Of a stretch of DNA of 64,000 nucleotides, positions 55,801-63,918 are shown piece after piece. Position 1 is the first letter of the stretch, and every line of letters begins with the position of its first letter. The translations under genes were made by a program, and so were the position numbers. Below the pieces are notes generated by a model, which had not been told where the DNA came from, made no database searches, and saw nothing but the letters and a program-made list of their open reading frames with translations. This stretch comes from CAVTGO01 sp963734275 (GTDB lineage: Bacteria; Actinomycetota; UBA4738; HRBIN12): contig CAVTGO010000007.1 in NCBI GenBank assembly GCA_963734275.1, positions 1 through 64,000 of the forward strand, given 5' to 3'.

Positions 55801-57022
55801 CTCAATCGATTGGTCGACGGCGCCGCCGGCGTTCACGACGGTTGCGAACAGCGGCAACGCCAACCCGTTCAGCACCAACGTGGGCATCACAGCGGAAGGC
55901 ACCACGACCGTGACGTACAACGCGGTCGACGTCGCCGGTAACCGGTCGGCCAACGCAACGATCGCCGTGAAGGTCGACCGCACACCTCCCGCGTTCACCT
56001 GTCCCGCGGATCTGAGCAAGTGGTACGGCTCGAACCAGACCGTGACATGCACAGCCACGGACACCGTCTCGGGGTTGGCAACCGCAACCTCCTTCGCGCT
56101 GTCCACGGCAGTCGCCGCCGGCACCGAGACAGCGACGGCGCTCACGAACACGGCGCAGCTCTGTGATATCGCGGGCAACTGCAGGACCGCGGGACCGCTC
56201 ACGTTCAAGATCGACCTCAAGGCGCCGACCGTGGCATGCACGCCGCCGTCGACCACGCCCTGGTACCCGGAGAACGTCAGTGTGCCGTGCACCGCGCTCG
56301 ACGGCGGTTCGGGCCTCGCCCCGACGTCCCCGTCGCCATTCACACTCGCGACGTCCGTTGCGGCAGGTTCCGCCACCCAAACCGCGATCACATCGACCAA
56401 GACCGTGACCGACGTCGTGGGCAACTCGGCCGTCGCCGGCCCGTACAGCCCGTACAAGGTCGACCTCAGTCCGCCCACGATCACGATCACGACACCGGCC
56501 GCCAACGTCATCTACGTCCTCGGTTCATCGGTGACGCCGGTCTTCAGCTGCGGCGATCTGGGCTCGGGGATAGCGTCCTGCACCGGCAGCTCGGCGACGC
56601 TCGACACAACATCGATAGGGACACGAACGTTCACGGTCACCGCGGTCGACGTGGCCGGCAACCGGACGACACTCAGCCGTTCCTACACCGTGGGCTACAA
56701 CGTCTGCCTGCAGTACGACCCCAACAAACCGAACCCGCTCGGTGGCACGATGGTGATCAAGTTGAACCTGTGCAATGCTGCAGGTGTGAACCTGTCATCA
56801 CCGTCGATCGCGGTCGTCGCGACGCTGATCGACGGGACAATGACTCCGCCGCCGAACTTCCAGGGCAACTCCAACTACGGCAACGCGTTCCGGTTCTCCG
56901 GTGGGTCCTACCTCTACAACCTCGATACCAGCCAGCTGCCGACCATCGGTGCCGGTGTCCACTCCCTCGGCTTCACCGTGAACGGTGTCGGAACCTACGC
57001 GGCTCAATTCACGTTGAAATGA
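49802..57022 (+). CDS. Giant exported multidomain protein: beta-helix, xLARI repeats, C25-like peptidase, Ig-like, PxKF end (frameshifted)
   Basis: About 2,400 residues. A GGGAGGAC ribosome-binding site precedes MATKRMGFGAVAFTVAFVLG, a signal peptide ending near AAEP. Residues ~40 to 375 are a right-handed beta-helix with SCSLRAAVAAANASSGATIT and GGGI-type turns. Residues 418 to 477 and 577 to 676 are exact five-residue repeats, the common unit being TLARI. After a break near 52370 comes a beta region with DNDTYTTTFQVTPQ, then a C25/gingipain-like domain: LQHLVLIGDDTAIPFFR, ELAVGRLVESRADIVKALDT, INADFDHNRALPADQN and FFSMGCHGGLSVSD (candidate His and Cys), GFGYGDTDLVAYSERL. Ig-like repeats follow (VDxTPP, DVAGNRS), then a PxKF-type C-terminus (VCLQYDPNKPNPLGGTMVIK). 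Breaks lie near 52370, 53870, 54435 and 55190. No sortase motif was seen. Confidence 0.78.
51053..51232 (+). repeat. First xLARI block: 12 tandem five-residue repeats
   Basis: Residues 418 to 477 of the giant protein divide exactly into 12 units: TLARI, ALAGA, TLARI, DVNNT, TLARI, TLARI, MLEDI, TLARI, SLADT, ELARI, LITEI and NVEGG. Each unit is 15 bases. The pattern (Ala, Arg, Ile, any, Leu) resembles pentapeptide repeats A(D/N)LxX, with Ile at the central position and Arg replacing Asp or Asn. Confidence 0.75.
51530..51829 (+). repeat. Second xLARI block: 20 tandem five-residue repeats
   Basis: Residues 577 to 676 divide exactly into 20 units, including VLART, DVTDA, eight TLARI copies in the middle and at the end TLANI, TLARI, TLARI, DIAGS, GLANI and SLGGL. 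At DNA level 15-base units such as CTCGCCCGCATCACT recur with synonymous changes, so protein selection rather than recent DNA duplication seems to keep the pattern. Confidence 0.75.
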
Positions 57023-57031
57023 GGCCGGCCG

Positions 57032-60000
57032 GTGGTCGTGACGCTCAGCGGGGCTGACCACGTCGCCACGCTGGCGTCGTACGTCCCACATCTCGTTGCT
57101 TCGTGGGAACCGCCGACGGACGCGCCGGGTTGGATCCAGGTCGACGGCACGCTCGTGTCTGCAGACATCTCTGGCTTCACCGCGTTGTCCGAGCGACTGG
57201 CCGGACTCGGTCGAGAAGGCGCCGAAGAGCTGACCAACATCTTGAACGACTGCTTCGAGCCGATGATCGAAGCAGTGCACGTCCAATTCGGAGACATCCT
57301 CAAGTTCGGCGGCGACGCTCTGCTCATCCTGTTCGACGGTCCCGATCACGCTGCGCGAGCGTGTCACGCGGCGGCGGACATGCGTGCCACCGTCGCCCGT
57401 CCGCTTGTCGGCGCCTTCGCCGGCCGTGTGCAGCTGGCGATCTCGCAAGGGATGCACTCGGGTCGGTTCACCATCTACTCGTTGCAGGCAGGTCACACCG
57501 ATCTCGTGATCACGGGTCGCGGAGCGTCCGAGACGGTCGACTGCGAGGCAATGGCCAACGCTGGAGAGATTCTTCTGAGCAGTGCCACCGCTTCGCTGCT
57601 GCCCGCAGAGCTGACGGGCGATGTGCTCGAGCACGGCCGACGGCAACTCACCGGCACGCCAGCCCTCATGGGAAACGTCAGTGATCCGGAAACGCATCGC
57701 GCCGACGCCGACCCTGCCCGCTACCTGCCGGATGCGCAGCGCGAGCAGATCCTCGTCGGCGCTCCGGCCGAGCACCGACGCGTGACCGTCGCGTTCGTCA
57801 AGTTCTCCCACACCGACCAACTCGAGCACGAGGGCCCTGAAGTGCTCGCCGGACACCTCCAACATCTCGTGTCGATCGTGGCCGATGCTGCACGAGAGAA
57901 CGGCGTTCACTGGCTGGCGACGGACATCGTCGCCGACGGCGGCAAGATCATCCTCGCCGCGGGCGCGCCCACGGCATCCGAGGACGACGAGGATCGGATG
58001 CTCCGAACGGTTCGCACGATCGTGGAGCAGGCCATCGACTTCGACGTTCGGATCGGGGTGAACTGCGGACCCGTCTTCGTCGGCGACCTCGGCTCATCAC
58101 GCCGGCGAACGTTCACCATCATGGGTGATGCCGTCAACGTGGCGGCCCGTCTCATGGCCAAGGCGGGAACCGGTCAAGTCGTGGCATCGAAGGCGCTGAC
58201 CGACCGCGCCCGTACCCGATACGAGCTCGACACCCTCGAGCCGTTCTTCGTCAAGGGTAAATCGGAGCCGATCACCGCATCTGTCCTCGGGCGCCTTGAG
58301 GGACGTGACGCCGGCGGAGGTGGGCACGTGCTGGCACTCGTCGGGCGGCAACGCGAGCTGGCGATGCTCGAACGAGTCGTACAGGGCGCACGCGCCGGCC
58401 ACGGCGGCGTCGTCGAGATCTCCGGTGATGCGGGATCGGGCAAGACTCGGCTCATCGACGAGATCCGCGGACGCGCCGGACTTCCGCACGTCACGGTGAT
58501 CTGTGGTCAGTACGCACGATCCTCGCCATACTTCGTGTTGCGGCTGCTCTTGCGCACGCTGTCCGGTTCTGCGCTGGTGACGCCAGCCGACAAGGCAGGT
58601 GCCGCGCTGACCGAGTGGGTTCAGCGAGTCGCACCCGAACAGTTGCCATGGCTGCCGCTCGTCGGCCTCGTCGCTGACGCCGCCGTCGCTCCGACCGCCG
58701 AAGCGAATCGGATCGCCGCAGCGTTCCGTCGTGAGAGGACGCACCGAGCCATTGCGGATCTCCTCACGGCCGCTGTGCGGCGCCCGTCGCTGCTCGTGAT
58801 CGAAGACGTGCAGTGGATCGACGATGCGTCGCGCGACGCACTCGGCACAGTGTTCGAGGACATCGCCGAACGGCCGTGGGCGGTCCTGATGACTCGCCGA
58901 CCGTCGGGGCCGTTGTTCAGTGCTCTGCCTCCGGCGGTGCACACGGTCATCGATCTGGAACCGTTGGATGCCGCCGCTTCTCTCGAACTCGCTGCTGCCG
59001 TCGCGGGTGAGGCCGGCACGCTGCGGCCTGACGACTGGGATCGTCTCGTCGAGCGTTCCGGCGGAAATCCACTGTTCGTCATCGAGCTCGTGAACTCCGC
59101 CGCGCAGCAGGGCTACGGCGATGCGCTGCCCGAGACGATCGAGGCGCTGGTGACCTCGCGCCTCGATCTGCTCGCTGCGGCCGACAGGTTGCTACTCCGC
59201 GAGGCGTCCGTGCTCGGCACTGTCATTGACACCGAGATCCTTGCGATCGCGCTCGGCGACGAGTCGGTGAGGTCGCCCGAGCGATGGCGCGATCTGGAGG
59301 TGTTTGTGACGATCTCAAACGACCTGCTCCAGTTTCGTCATGGCCTCCATCGTCACGTCGCATACGAGGGCATGTCGTACCGACGTCGTCGCGAAGCTCA
59401 TCGCCGCGTCGGCGACGCGATCGAGGCACGGGCCGGCGAGCGTTACGACGAGTGGGCGGAGCTGTTGTCCACGCACTTCGACGCCGCCGGTGCGCGCGAT
59501 CGTGCGTGGCGCTACTCACGCATTGCCGCAGATCGATCGCGCGCGAAGAACGCCAACGTCGAGGCGGCCGAGTTCTATCGACGCGCCCTCGACAACGGGC
59601 GCACCATTCGCGTGCCCAAGCCGGACCTGGTCGCTGTCGCCGAAGCCCTCGGCGACGTGTCCGAGCTCGCCGGACGCTATGACGACGCAGCCCGGGCGTA
59701 CCGACGCGTCGCGAGTCTCAAGGTCGAGGGAGCGGATCGCGTGCGGCTCCTGCACAAAGAAGGTGTGCTGCGCGAACGCATCGGCCGGTACAGCGAGGCG
59801 CTGCGCTGGTACCGCCGTGGCCTCAACATGCTCGAACGCCAGGAGATCGCTGCGCCCGCCGCCGGGCTGCGCGCCACGCTGGCATTGGCGTACGCCGGCG
59901 TGCGTTATCGCCAGGGCCGGTACGGCGAGCTGGTGCGCTGGGCCGAGGAAGCTGTCGTCAACGCGGAGATCGCCGGCGACCGTGCCTCGCTCGCCCACGC

Positions 60001-60859
60001 CTATTACCTCCTCGATCTCGGGATGTTCTCCCTTGGTCGTCATGACGTGGTCGCCTACCGCGAGCTTGCCCTGCCGATCTACGAAGACCTCCGCGACGAC
60101 GTCGGGCTATGCAACGTGTGGAACAACCTGGGCATCGTCGAGTACCACGCCGGTCAGTGGTCCAGGGCTCTCGACGCCTACGCCCAGGCATGCCAAGCTG
60201 CCGAGCGCGCCGGTGACGTCGTGGGTCTCGCCACCGGCCAGAGCAACGCGGGCGAGTTGCTCTGCGATCAAGGTCGCATCGACGAAGCCATACAGGTGTT
60301 TCGCAAGGCGCTCCGCGTATTCCGATCCGCCGGATACCCCGCCGGGATCTGGGTCACCACGGCAAACCTCGGGTGGGTCGAGGTGCTCGGCGGAAGCGTC
60401 GACCAAGGCATGGAACACCTCGAACGAGCGGTCACCGCGTTCGACGACCTCGGCGCCTCGGCATATGTGTTCTCGACGCGTGTCCGCGTCGTCGAGGCGC
60501 TGCTGCTCGGAGGCAACTGCGCCGACGCCCTCGATCTCGCCAATTCGCTGCTCGGTGGCCTCGCCGGTGACGCCGAGGTCAAAGCGAAGGTGCAGCTGCA
60601 ACGGGCCCGCGCATGGGCACTGCTTGCGCTCGGCGAGGTTGACGAGGCGCGGCACGCCATCGACGACGCCGCGGCGCGCGCCGGTGAGTCCAGGTACGAG
60701 CGTGCGTGCAACGACTTGTGCCGGGCGAACATCGCGCTGGTCAACGGCAACGCCGAGGAAGCGTATGAACTGCAAGGTCGAGCTGAAGCGATCTTGGACG
60801 AGCTCGGTGTGATCGGCCTGCCGCGCTTTCCTTGGACCGAGATTTCCGCGCATGCTTGA
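57032..60859 (+). CDS. Dual cyclase-domain / AAA ATPase / TPR signalling protein, 1275 aa
   Basis: This protein is laid out like soluble adenylyl cyclase. Domain C1 (42 to 205) has VSADISGFTALSERLAGLGR (first metal Asp) and DILKFGGDALLILFDGP (second). Domain C2 (250 to 415) has VTVAFVKFSHTDQLEH, which lacks the first Asp, and RTFTIMGDAVNVAARLMAKA, so it is probably catalytically degenerate. An AAA/NACHT-like ATPase follows with Walker A ISGDAGSGKT (465 to 472) and SLLVIEDVQWIDDASRDALG (Walker B). From ~800 on, TPR-like repeats continue to the end (YRQGRYGELVRWAEEAVVNA, GIVEYHAGQWSRALDAYAQA). The start is GTG, ten bases after the giant gene's stop, so they are probably one operon. The frame is intact. 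Confidence 0.82.
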   Translation: MVVTLSGADHVATLASYVPHLVASWEPPTDAPGWIQVDGTLVSADISGFTALSERLAGLGREGAEELTNILNDCFEPMIEAVHVQFGDILKFGGDALLILFDGPDHAARACHAAADMRATVARPLVGAFAGRVQLAISQGMHSGRFTIYSLQAGHTDLVITGRGASETVDCEAMANAGEILLSSATASLLPAELTGDVLEHGRRQLTGTPALMGNVSDPETHRADADPARYLPDAQREQILVGAPAEHRRVTVAFVKFSHTDQLEHEGPEVLAGHLQHLVSIVADAARENGVHWLATDIVADGGKIILAAGAPTASEDDEDRMLRTVRTIVEQAIDFDVRIGVNCGPVFVGDLGSSRRRTFTIMGDAVNVAARLMAKAGTGQVVASKALTDRARTRYELDTLEPFFVKGKSEPITASVLGRLEGRDAGGGGHVLALVGRQRELAMLERVVQGARAGHGGVVEISGDAGSGKTRLIDEIRGRAGLPHVTVICGQYARSSPYFVLRLLLRTLSGSALVTPADKAGAALTEWVQRVAPEQLPWLPLVGLVADAAVAPTAEANRIAAAFRRERTHRAIADLLTAAVRRPSLLVIEDVQWIDDASRDALGTVFEDIAERPWAVLMTRRPSGPLFSALPPAVHTVIDLEPLDAAASLELAAAVAGEAGTLRPDDWDRLVERSGGNPLFVIELVNSAAQQGYGDALPETIEALVTSRLDLLAAADRLLLREASVLGTVIDTEILAIALGDESVRSPERWRDLEVFVTISNDLLQFRHGLHRHVAYEGMSYRRRREAHRRVGDAIEARAGERYDEWAELLSTHFDAAGARDRAWRYSRIAADRSRAKNANVEAAEFYRRALDNGRTIRVPKPDLVAVAEALGDVSELAGRYDDAARAYRRVASLKVEGADRVRLLHKEGVLRERIGRYSEALRWYRRGLNMLERQEIAAPAAGLRATLALAYAGVRYRQGRYGELVRWAEEAVVNAEIAGDRASLAHAYYLLDLGMFSLGRHDVVAYRELALPIYEDLRDDVGLCNVWNNLGIVEYHAGQWSRALDAYAQACQAAERAGDVVGLATGQSNAGELLCDQGRIDEAIQVFRKALRVFRSAGYPAGIWVTTANLGWVEVLGGSVDQGMEHLERAVTAFDDLGASAYVFSTRVRVVEALLLGGNCADALDLANSLLGGLAGDAEVKAKVQLQRARAWALLALGEVDEARHAIDDAAARAGESRYERACNDLCRANIALVNGNAEEAYELQGRAEAILDELGVIGLPRFPWTEISAHA

Positions 60860-61363
60860 CGTCTCAGCGGAGCGACCGGCGTTCTTGGTGTCCGAGCCAC
60901 CTGAGCCGACGTATGTGAGATCGCCGGTCACCGCGATTCGGCTTCTCGGGTCGCTTGTGGTGCTCGTATTCATGTATGTGGCGTTGCAGGATGCCGACAA
61001 CGGCCAGTTCGCGACCGATTTCGGCGACCTACTCGGTTCGGTCCCGCGGTGGCTCGTGTCGGGCATTGTCAGCACCTGTCAGATCGCGTTTCTCGTCGCG
61101 GCGATTCTCGGGTTCATCAGCCAACTCGTCCTACGCCACTTCGCCCGTGTCGGGCGAATGCTGCTCGCCGCGCTTGTCTGCGCCGCTGGTCTGGTCGCAA
61201 TGTCGAAGCTCGTGGGCAGCTCGACACTGCCGCTCGGGCCACCACGGCCCGGAGGCGATCCGGGGTCCGGCCTGGCCGCGAACGGCCTGAGTGAATACGG
61301 CATCGGTGCCGCGTTCCCGACGACCTTGGACGTGGGCGTGATCGCCGCGTGGATGTTCGTCGA
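60852..61363 (+). CDS. Membrane protein N-terminal fragment, cut at a join
   Basis: MLDVSAERPAFLVSEPPEPT starts inside the 3' end of the cyclase gene (eight-base overlap). Helices are GSLVVLVFMYVALQDAD, WLVSGIVSTCQIAFLVAAIL and GRMLLAALVCAAGLVAMSKL. The chain reads LGPPRPGGDPGSGLAANGLS and TTLDVGVIAAWMFVD, then turns abruptly into a ComM frame at about 61363. Perhaps a lipid-flippase-like or PAP2-linked membrane protein; not assignable from ~170 residues. Confidence 0.55.
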
Positions 61364-61867
61364 CCGAGCTCAGCCCGGTTCCAGCTCGTCCTCGCCGCGA
61401 ACCCGTGCCCGTGCGCGCCGGTCCACGACCGCGACTGCGTATGCCCTCGCTGGTGCGGCGGCGCTACCTCGGCCGGCTGTCCGGTCCATTGCTCGACCGG
61501 GTCGACCTGCGCGCCCGGATGTTCCCGATCACCGCGCTCACCCTCGCCGACGAGACGGACGGAGAGCACGGCGACGGTCCGGGCGCGCGTGCTCGCCGCG
61601 CGGGCGGCCGCGGCGCAGCGCTGGTCCGGGCACGGATGGCGCACCAACGCGGAGGTGCCCGGACCCGCGCTGCGCAGCCGGTTCGCGTTCCCGGCAGTGC
61701 CGTGCGGCCGCTCGAGGCGGGCCTGCGGGCCGGAACGCTCACGGCCCGGGGCGCCGACCGCGCGCTGCGGGTCGCGTGGACGCTCGCCGATCTCGTCGGT
61801 TTGGAGCAGTCCCGACCGCGACGCCGTGGAGACCGCGCTGTACTTCCGTGAGCGGCGGGCGGCGTGA
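61364..61867 (+). CDS. comM: Mg-chelatase-like ATPase, C-terminal fragment (frameshifted)
   Basis: Only the 3' end of a YifB/ComM protein is present. ARFQLVLAANPCPCAPVHDR is the diagnostic ATPase element, then YLGRLSGPLLDRVDLRARMF with the arginine-finger region and ITALTLADETDGE. The end is recoverable in frames as GRAALRVAWTLADLVGLE-like sequence and RDAVETALYFRERRAA before TGA. ComM is a hexameric helicase for branch migration in natural transformation. The 5' two-thirds are absent because the join lies at about 61363. It overlaps the next start by ATGA. Confidence 0.75.
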   Translation, partial: PSSARFQLVLAANPCPCAPVHDRDCVCPRWCGGATSAGCPVHCSTGSTCAPGCSRSPRSPSPTRRTESTATVRARVLAARAAAAQRWSGHGWRTNAEVPGPALRSRFAFPAVPCGRSRRACGPERSRPGAPTARCGSRGRSPISSVWSSPDRDAVETALYFRERRAA

Positions 61868-62780
61868 TGACGGGGCGGCGGGCGTCCGAGCCGATGGCGG
61901 GGAGGAGGTGCTGCTCGCGCGGGCGTATCTCCTGCGGGTCGCCGAGCCGCCCGCGCCCGCGTTGGTCGGGTTCGTCGAGGAGCTCGGCCCCGTCGCGGCG
62001 GCCGCCCGGGTGCGCCGGGGCGAGGTCCCGGAGCCGGTCGGCCGGGAGACCGCGGCCCGGCGCCCCGCCGATCACGCGGCCGCCGACCTCGCCGCCGCGG
62101 CGGGCTGCGGTGCGCGGCTGCTCACCCCGGAGCACGACGACTGGCCGCAGTGGCCCTTCAGCGCCTTCGCGGTCAGCGCCGACCCGAGCTCGCGCCCCCG
62201 CTCGCGCTGTGGGTCCGCGGGCCCGGCCGGCTCGCCGGGCTGTGCGAGCGGGCCGTCGCGATCGTGGGCTCCCGGGCGTGCACCCCCTACGGGCGGCATG
62301 TCGCGGAGGAGCTCGGCGGTCGCGGCGGCCGAGCGCGGCTACACCGTGGTCTCCGGCGCCGCGATCGGGATCGACGGCGCGGCGCACCGCGGGGCGCTGA
62401 GCATCGGGGGCCGACGGTCGCGGTCCTGGCGTGCGGCGTCGACCGCGCCTACCCCGCGGCGCACGAGACCCTGCTCGACGGGTCGCCGCGCAGCGGCCTG
62501 GTCGTCAGCGAGTACCCGCCCGGAGCCGTCGCCGGCCAAGCACCGCTTCCTGGTCCGCAACCGGCTGATCGCCGCGATGGCGGCGGGCGTGGTCGTCGTG
62601 GAGGCCGGCCTGCGCAGCGGCGCGGCGCGCACCGCGGCCGACGCCGCGCGGCTCGGGCGCCACGTCATGGCCGTGCCCGGGCCCGTCACGTCCGGGGTGT
62701 CCGCGGGCTGCCACCGGATGATCCGCGAGGGCGCCGAGCTGGTCACCCGCTCGGAGGAGGTGCTGGAGAGCGTGGGCCGG
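61867..62780 (+). CDS. dprA: DNA-processing protein DprA (frameshifted, cut at a join)
   Basis: DprA loads RecA on incoming single-stranded DNA. The Rossmann-like domain shows RAVAIVGSRACTPYGRHVAE (VGSR), GYTVVSGAAIGIDGAAHRGA (SGxAxGID), PTVAVLACGVDRAYPAAHET, LVVSEYPPGA, KHRFLVRNRLIAAMAAGVVV (FxxRNRxIA) and VVEAGLRSGAARTAADAARL (EAxxxSGxxxTA), then VMAVPGPVTSGVSAGCHRMI. The C-terminal winged helix is missing; after LVTRSEEVLESVG the sequence becomes the antisense of a siroheme synthase gene. Breaks are near 61905, 62190, 62310, 62405 and 62530. The comM-dprA order is normal. Confidence 0.8.
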
Positions 62781-62915
62781 ATCGGCCTCGAACACGTCCA
62801 CCGTGGCGCCCGCCGAGCGCAGTGCCTCGGCCTTGCCCTCGGCGATCGCGAGCGAGCCGATCACGACCGCACGGCGGCCGGCGAGCTCCAGGAACACCGG
62901 ATAGGCGAACGGCAT
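62781..62915 (-). CDS. Precorrin-2 dehydrogenase/siroheme synthase, N-terminal fragment
   Basis: MPFAYPVFLELAGRRAVVIG begins the NAD-binding Rossmann fold of a CysG/Met8-type enzyme. SLAIAEGKAEALRSAGATVD and VFEADP follow, and then the gene is cut by the join with dprA near 62781. Siroheme is the cofactor of sulfite reductase, which fits the upstream cysH. The start lies two bases after the cysH stop. Confidence 0.6.
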
Positions 62916-62917
62916 GG

Positions 62918-63766
62918 CTAGGAGGCCTCCTCGGCGAGGGTCGGCGCCGCGGTCTCGCCGCCGGTCGTCCCGTTCGCCTTCTCCGTGTCGCTCGGGGTGC
63001 CGAGCAGCTGGACCGAACAGTGGATGCCGCACTCCTTGTCGGCCTCGGACTCCCACCACCAGCGTCCCGCGCGCTCGTGCTCGCCGGGGAGCACGGCCCG
63101 CGTGCACGGCGCGCAGCCGATCGAGGTGTACCCGTGGTCGAACAGCTCGTGGTACGGGACCTCGTGCTCGCGGATGTAGTCCCACACCTGCTCGAGCGTC
63201 CAGTCCGCCAGCGGGTTCAGCTTCACGATGCCGCCATGGTCTCGGTCGAGCTCGATCTTGGTGATGTTCTTCCGGCTCTTCCACTGTTCGCGGCGAAGGC
63301 CCGCCACCCAGGCGTCCAGCGTGGCGAGCTTGCGCTTCAGCGGATCCACCTTGCGGATCTCGCAGCACGCGAGCCGCCGGTCCACGCCCTTGTACATGAG
63401 GTTCGGGCCGTTCTCCTTCATGAGGCGCTCCACGTCTGTGCGCTCGGGGAACTCCCACTCGACCTCGATCCCGTAGCGCTCGCGGACCTCCTCGAACAGC
63501 GCATAGGTCTCGGCGGGCAGCCGCCCGGTGTCGAGCGTGAACACGCGCACGCTCGGATCGATGCGCCAGGCCATGTCGGTGAGGACCATCCCGTCCACGC
63601 CGCCGGCCGCGCTGATCGCCATCCGCGGATGGAAGCGCTCGAGCCCCCATGCGAGCAGCTCCTGCGCGCTCGCGTGCTCGAAGCGCTCGGCGGCTTCGTG
63701 CACCCACGCGGCCTCCTCGTCGAGGACCGGGATCGTCGGTTCGTGGATCGGCTCACGCTCGCTCAC
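62918..63766 (-). CDS. cysH: Adenylyl-sulfate (APS) reductase, thioredoxin-dependent
   Basis: This enzyme reduces APS to sulfite and AMP in assimilatory sulfate reduction. Adenylyl-binding elements are FHPRMAISAAGGVDGMVLTD (P-loop-like) and RVFTLDTGRLPAETYALFEE. The paired cysteines RLACCEIRKVDPLKRKL and YTSIGCAPCTRAVLPGEHER bind a 4Fe-4S cluster, which marks APS rather than PAPS reductase. WKSRKNITKIELDRDHGGIV and EHERAGRWWWESEADKECGI (catalytic ECGI-type Cys) complete it. The start is GTG 63766, chosen for the GGGAGGG upstream and the GTGA overlap with the preceding gene. The frame is intact; 282 residues. Confidence 0.88.
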   Translation of the reverse strand: MSEREPIHEPTIPVLDEEAAWVHEAAERFEHASAQELLAWGLERFHPRMAISAAGGVDGMVLTDMAWRIDPSVRVFTLDTGRLPAETYALFEEVRERYGIEVEWEFPERTDVERLMKENGPNLMYKGVDRRLACCEIRKVDPLKRKLATLDAWVAGLRREQWKSRKNITKIELDRDHGGIVKLNPLADWTLEQVWDYIREHEVPYHELFDHGYTSIGCAPCTRAVLPGEHERAGRWWWESEADKECGIHCSVQLLGTPSDTEKANGTTGGETAAPTLAEEAS

Positions 63767-63918
63767 GCAGATCCCTCCCCCCGCAGGCCGAGGAAGGCAA
63801 GCTCGAAACGCCGGTCGCAGACCCGGCAGACCCACCCGCTCGGGTCGTCGGGACGCAGGTCGGTCTCGCCGCAGTACGGGCAGTAGAACGGCTGCGCGCG
63901 CGGCGTGTCGGCGGTCAT
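63763..63918 (-). CDS. 51 aa zinc-ribbon protein in the cysH operon
   Basis: MTADTPRAQPFYCPYCGETD is followed by LRPDDPSGWVCRVCDRRFEL and AFLGLRGEGSA. Two CxxC pairs (CPYC, CRVC) 18 residues apart make a zinc ribbon. Its stop overlaps the cysH start in GTGA, and its own start overlaps an upstream stop in ATGA, so three genes are coupled. Short zinc-ribbon proteins in this position are seen in other actinobacterial sulfur operons and may assist cysH or sulfite reductase; the role is unproven. Confidence 0.7.
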   Translation of the reverse strand: MTADTPRAQPFYCPYCGETDLRPDDPSGWVCRVCDRRFELAFLGLRGEGSA

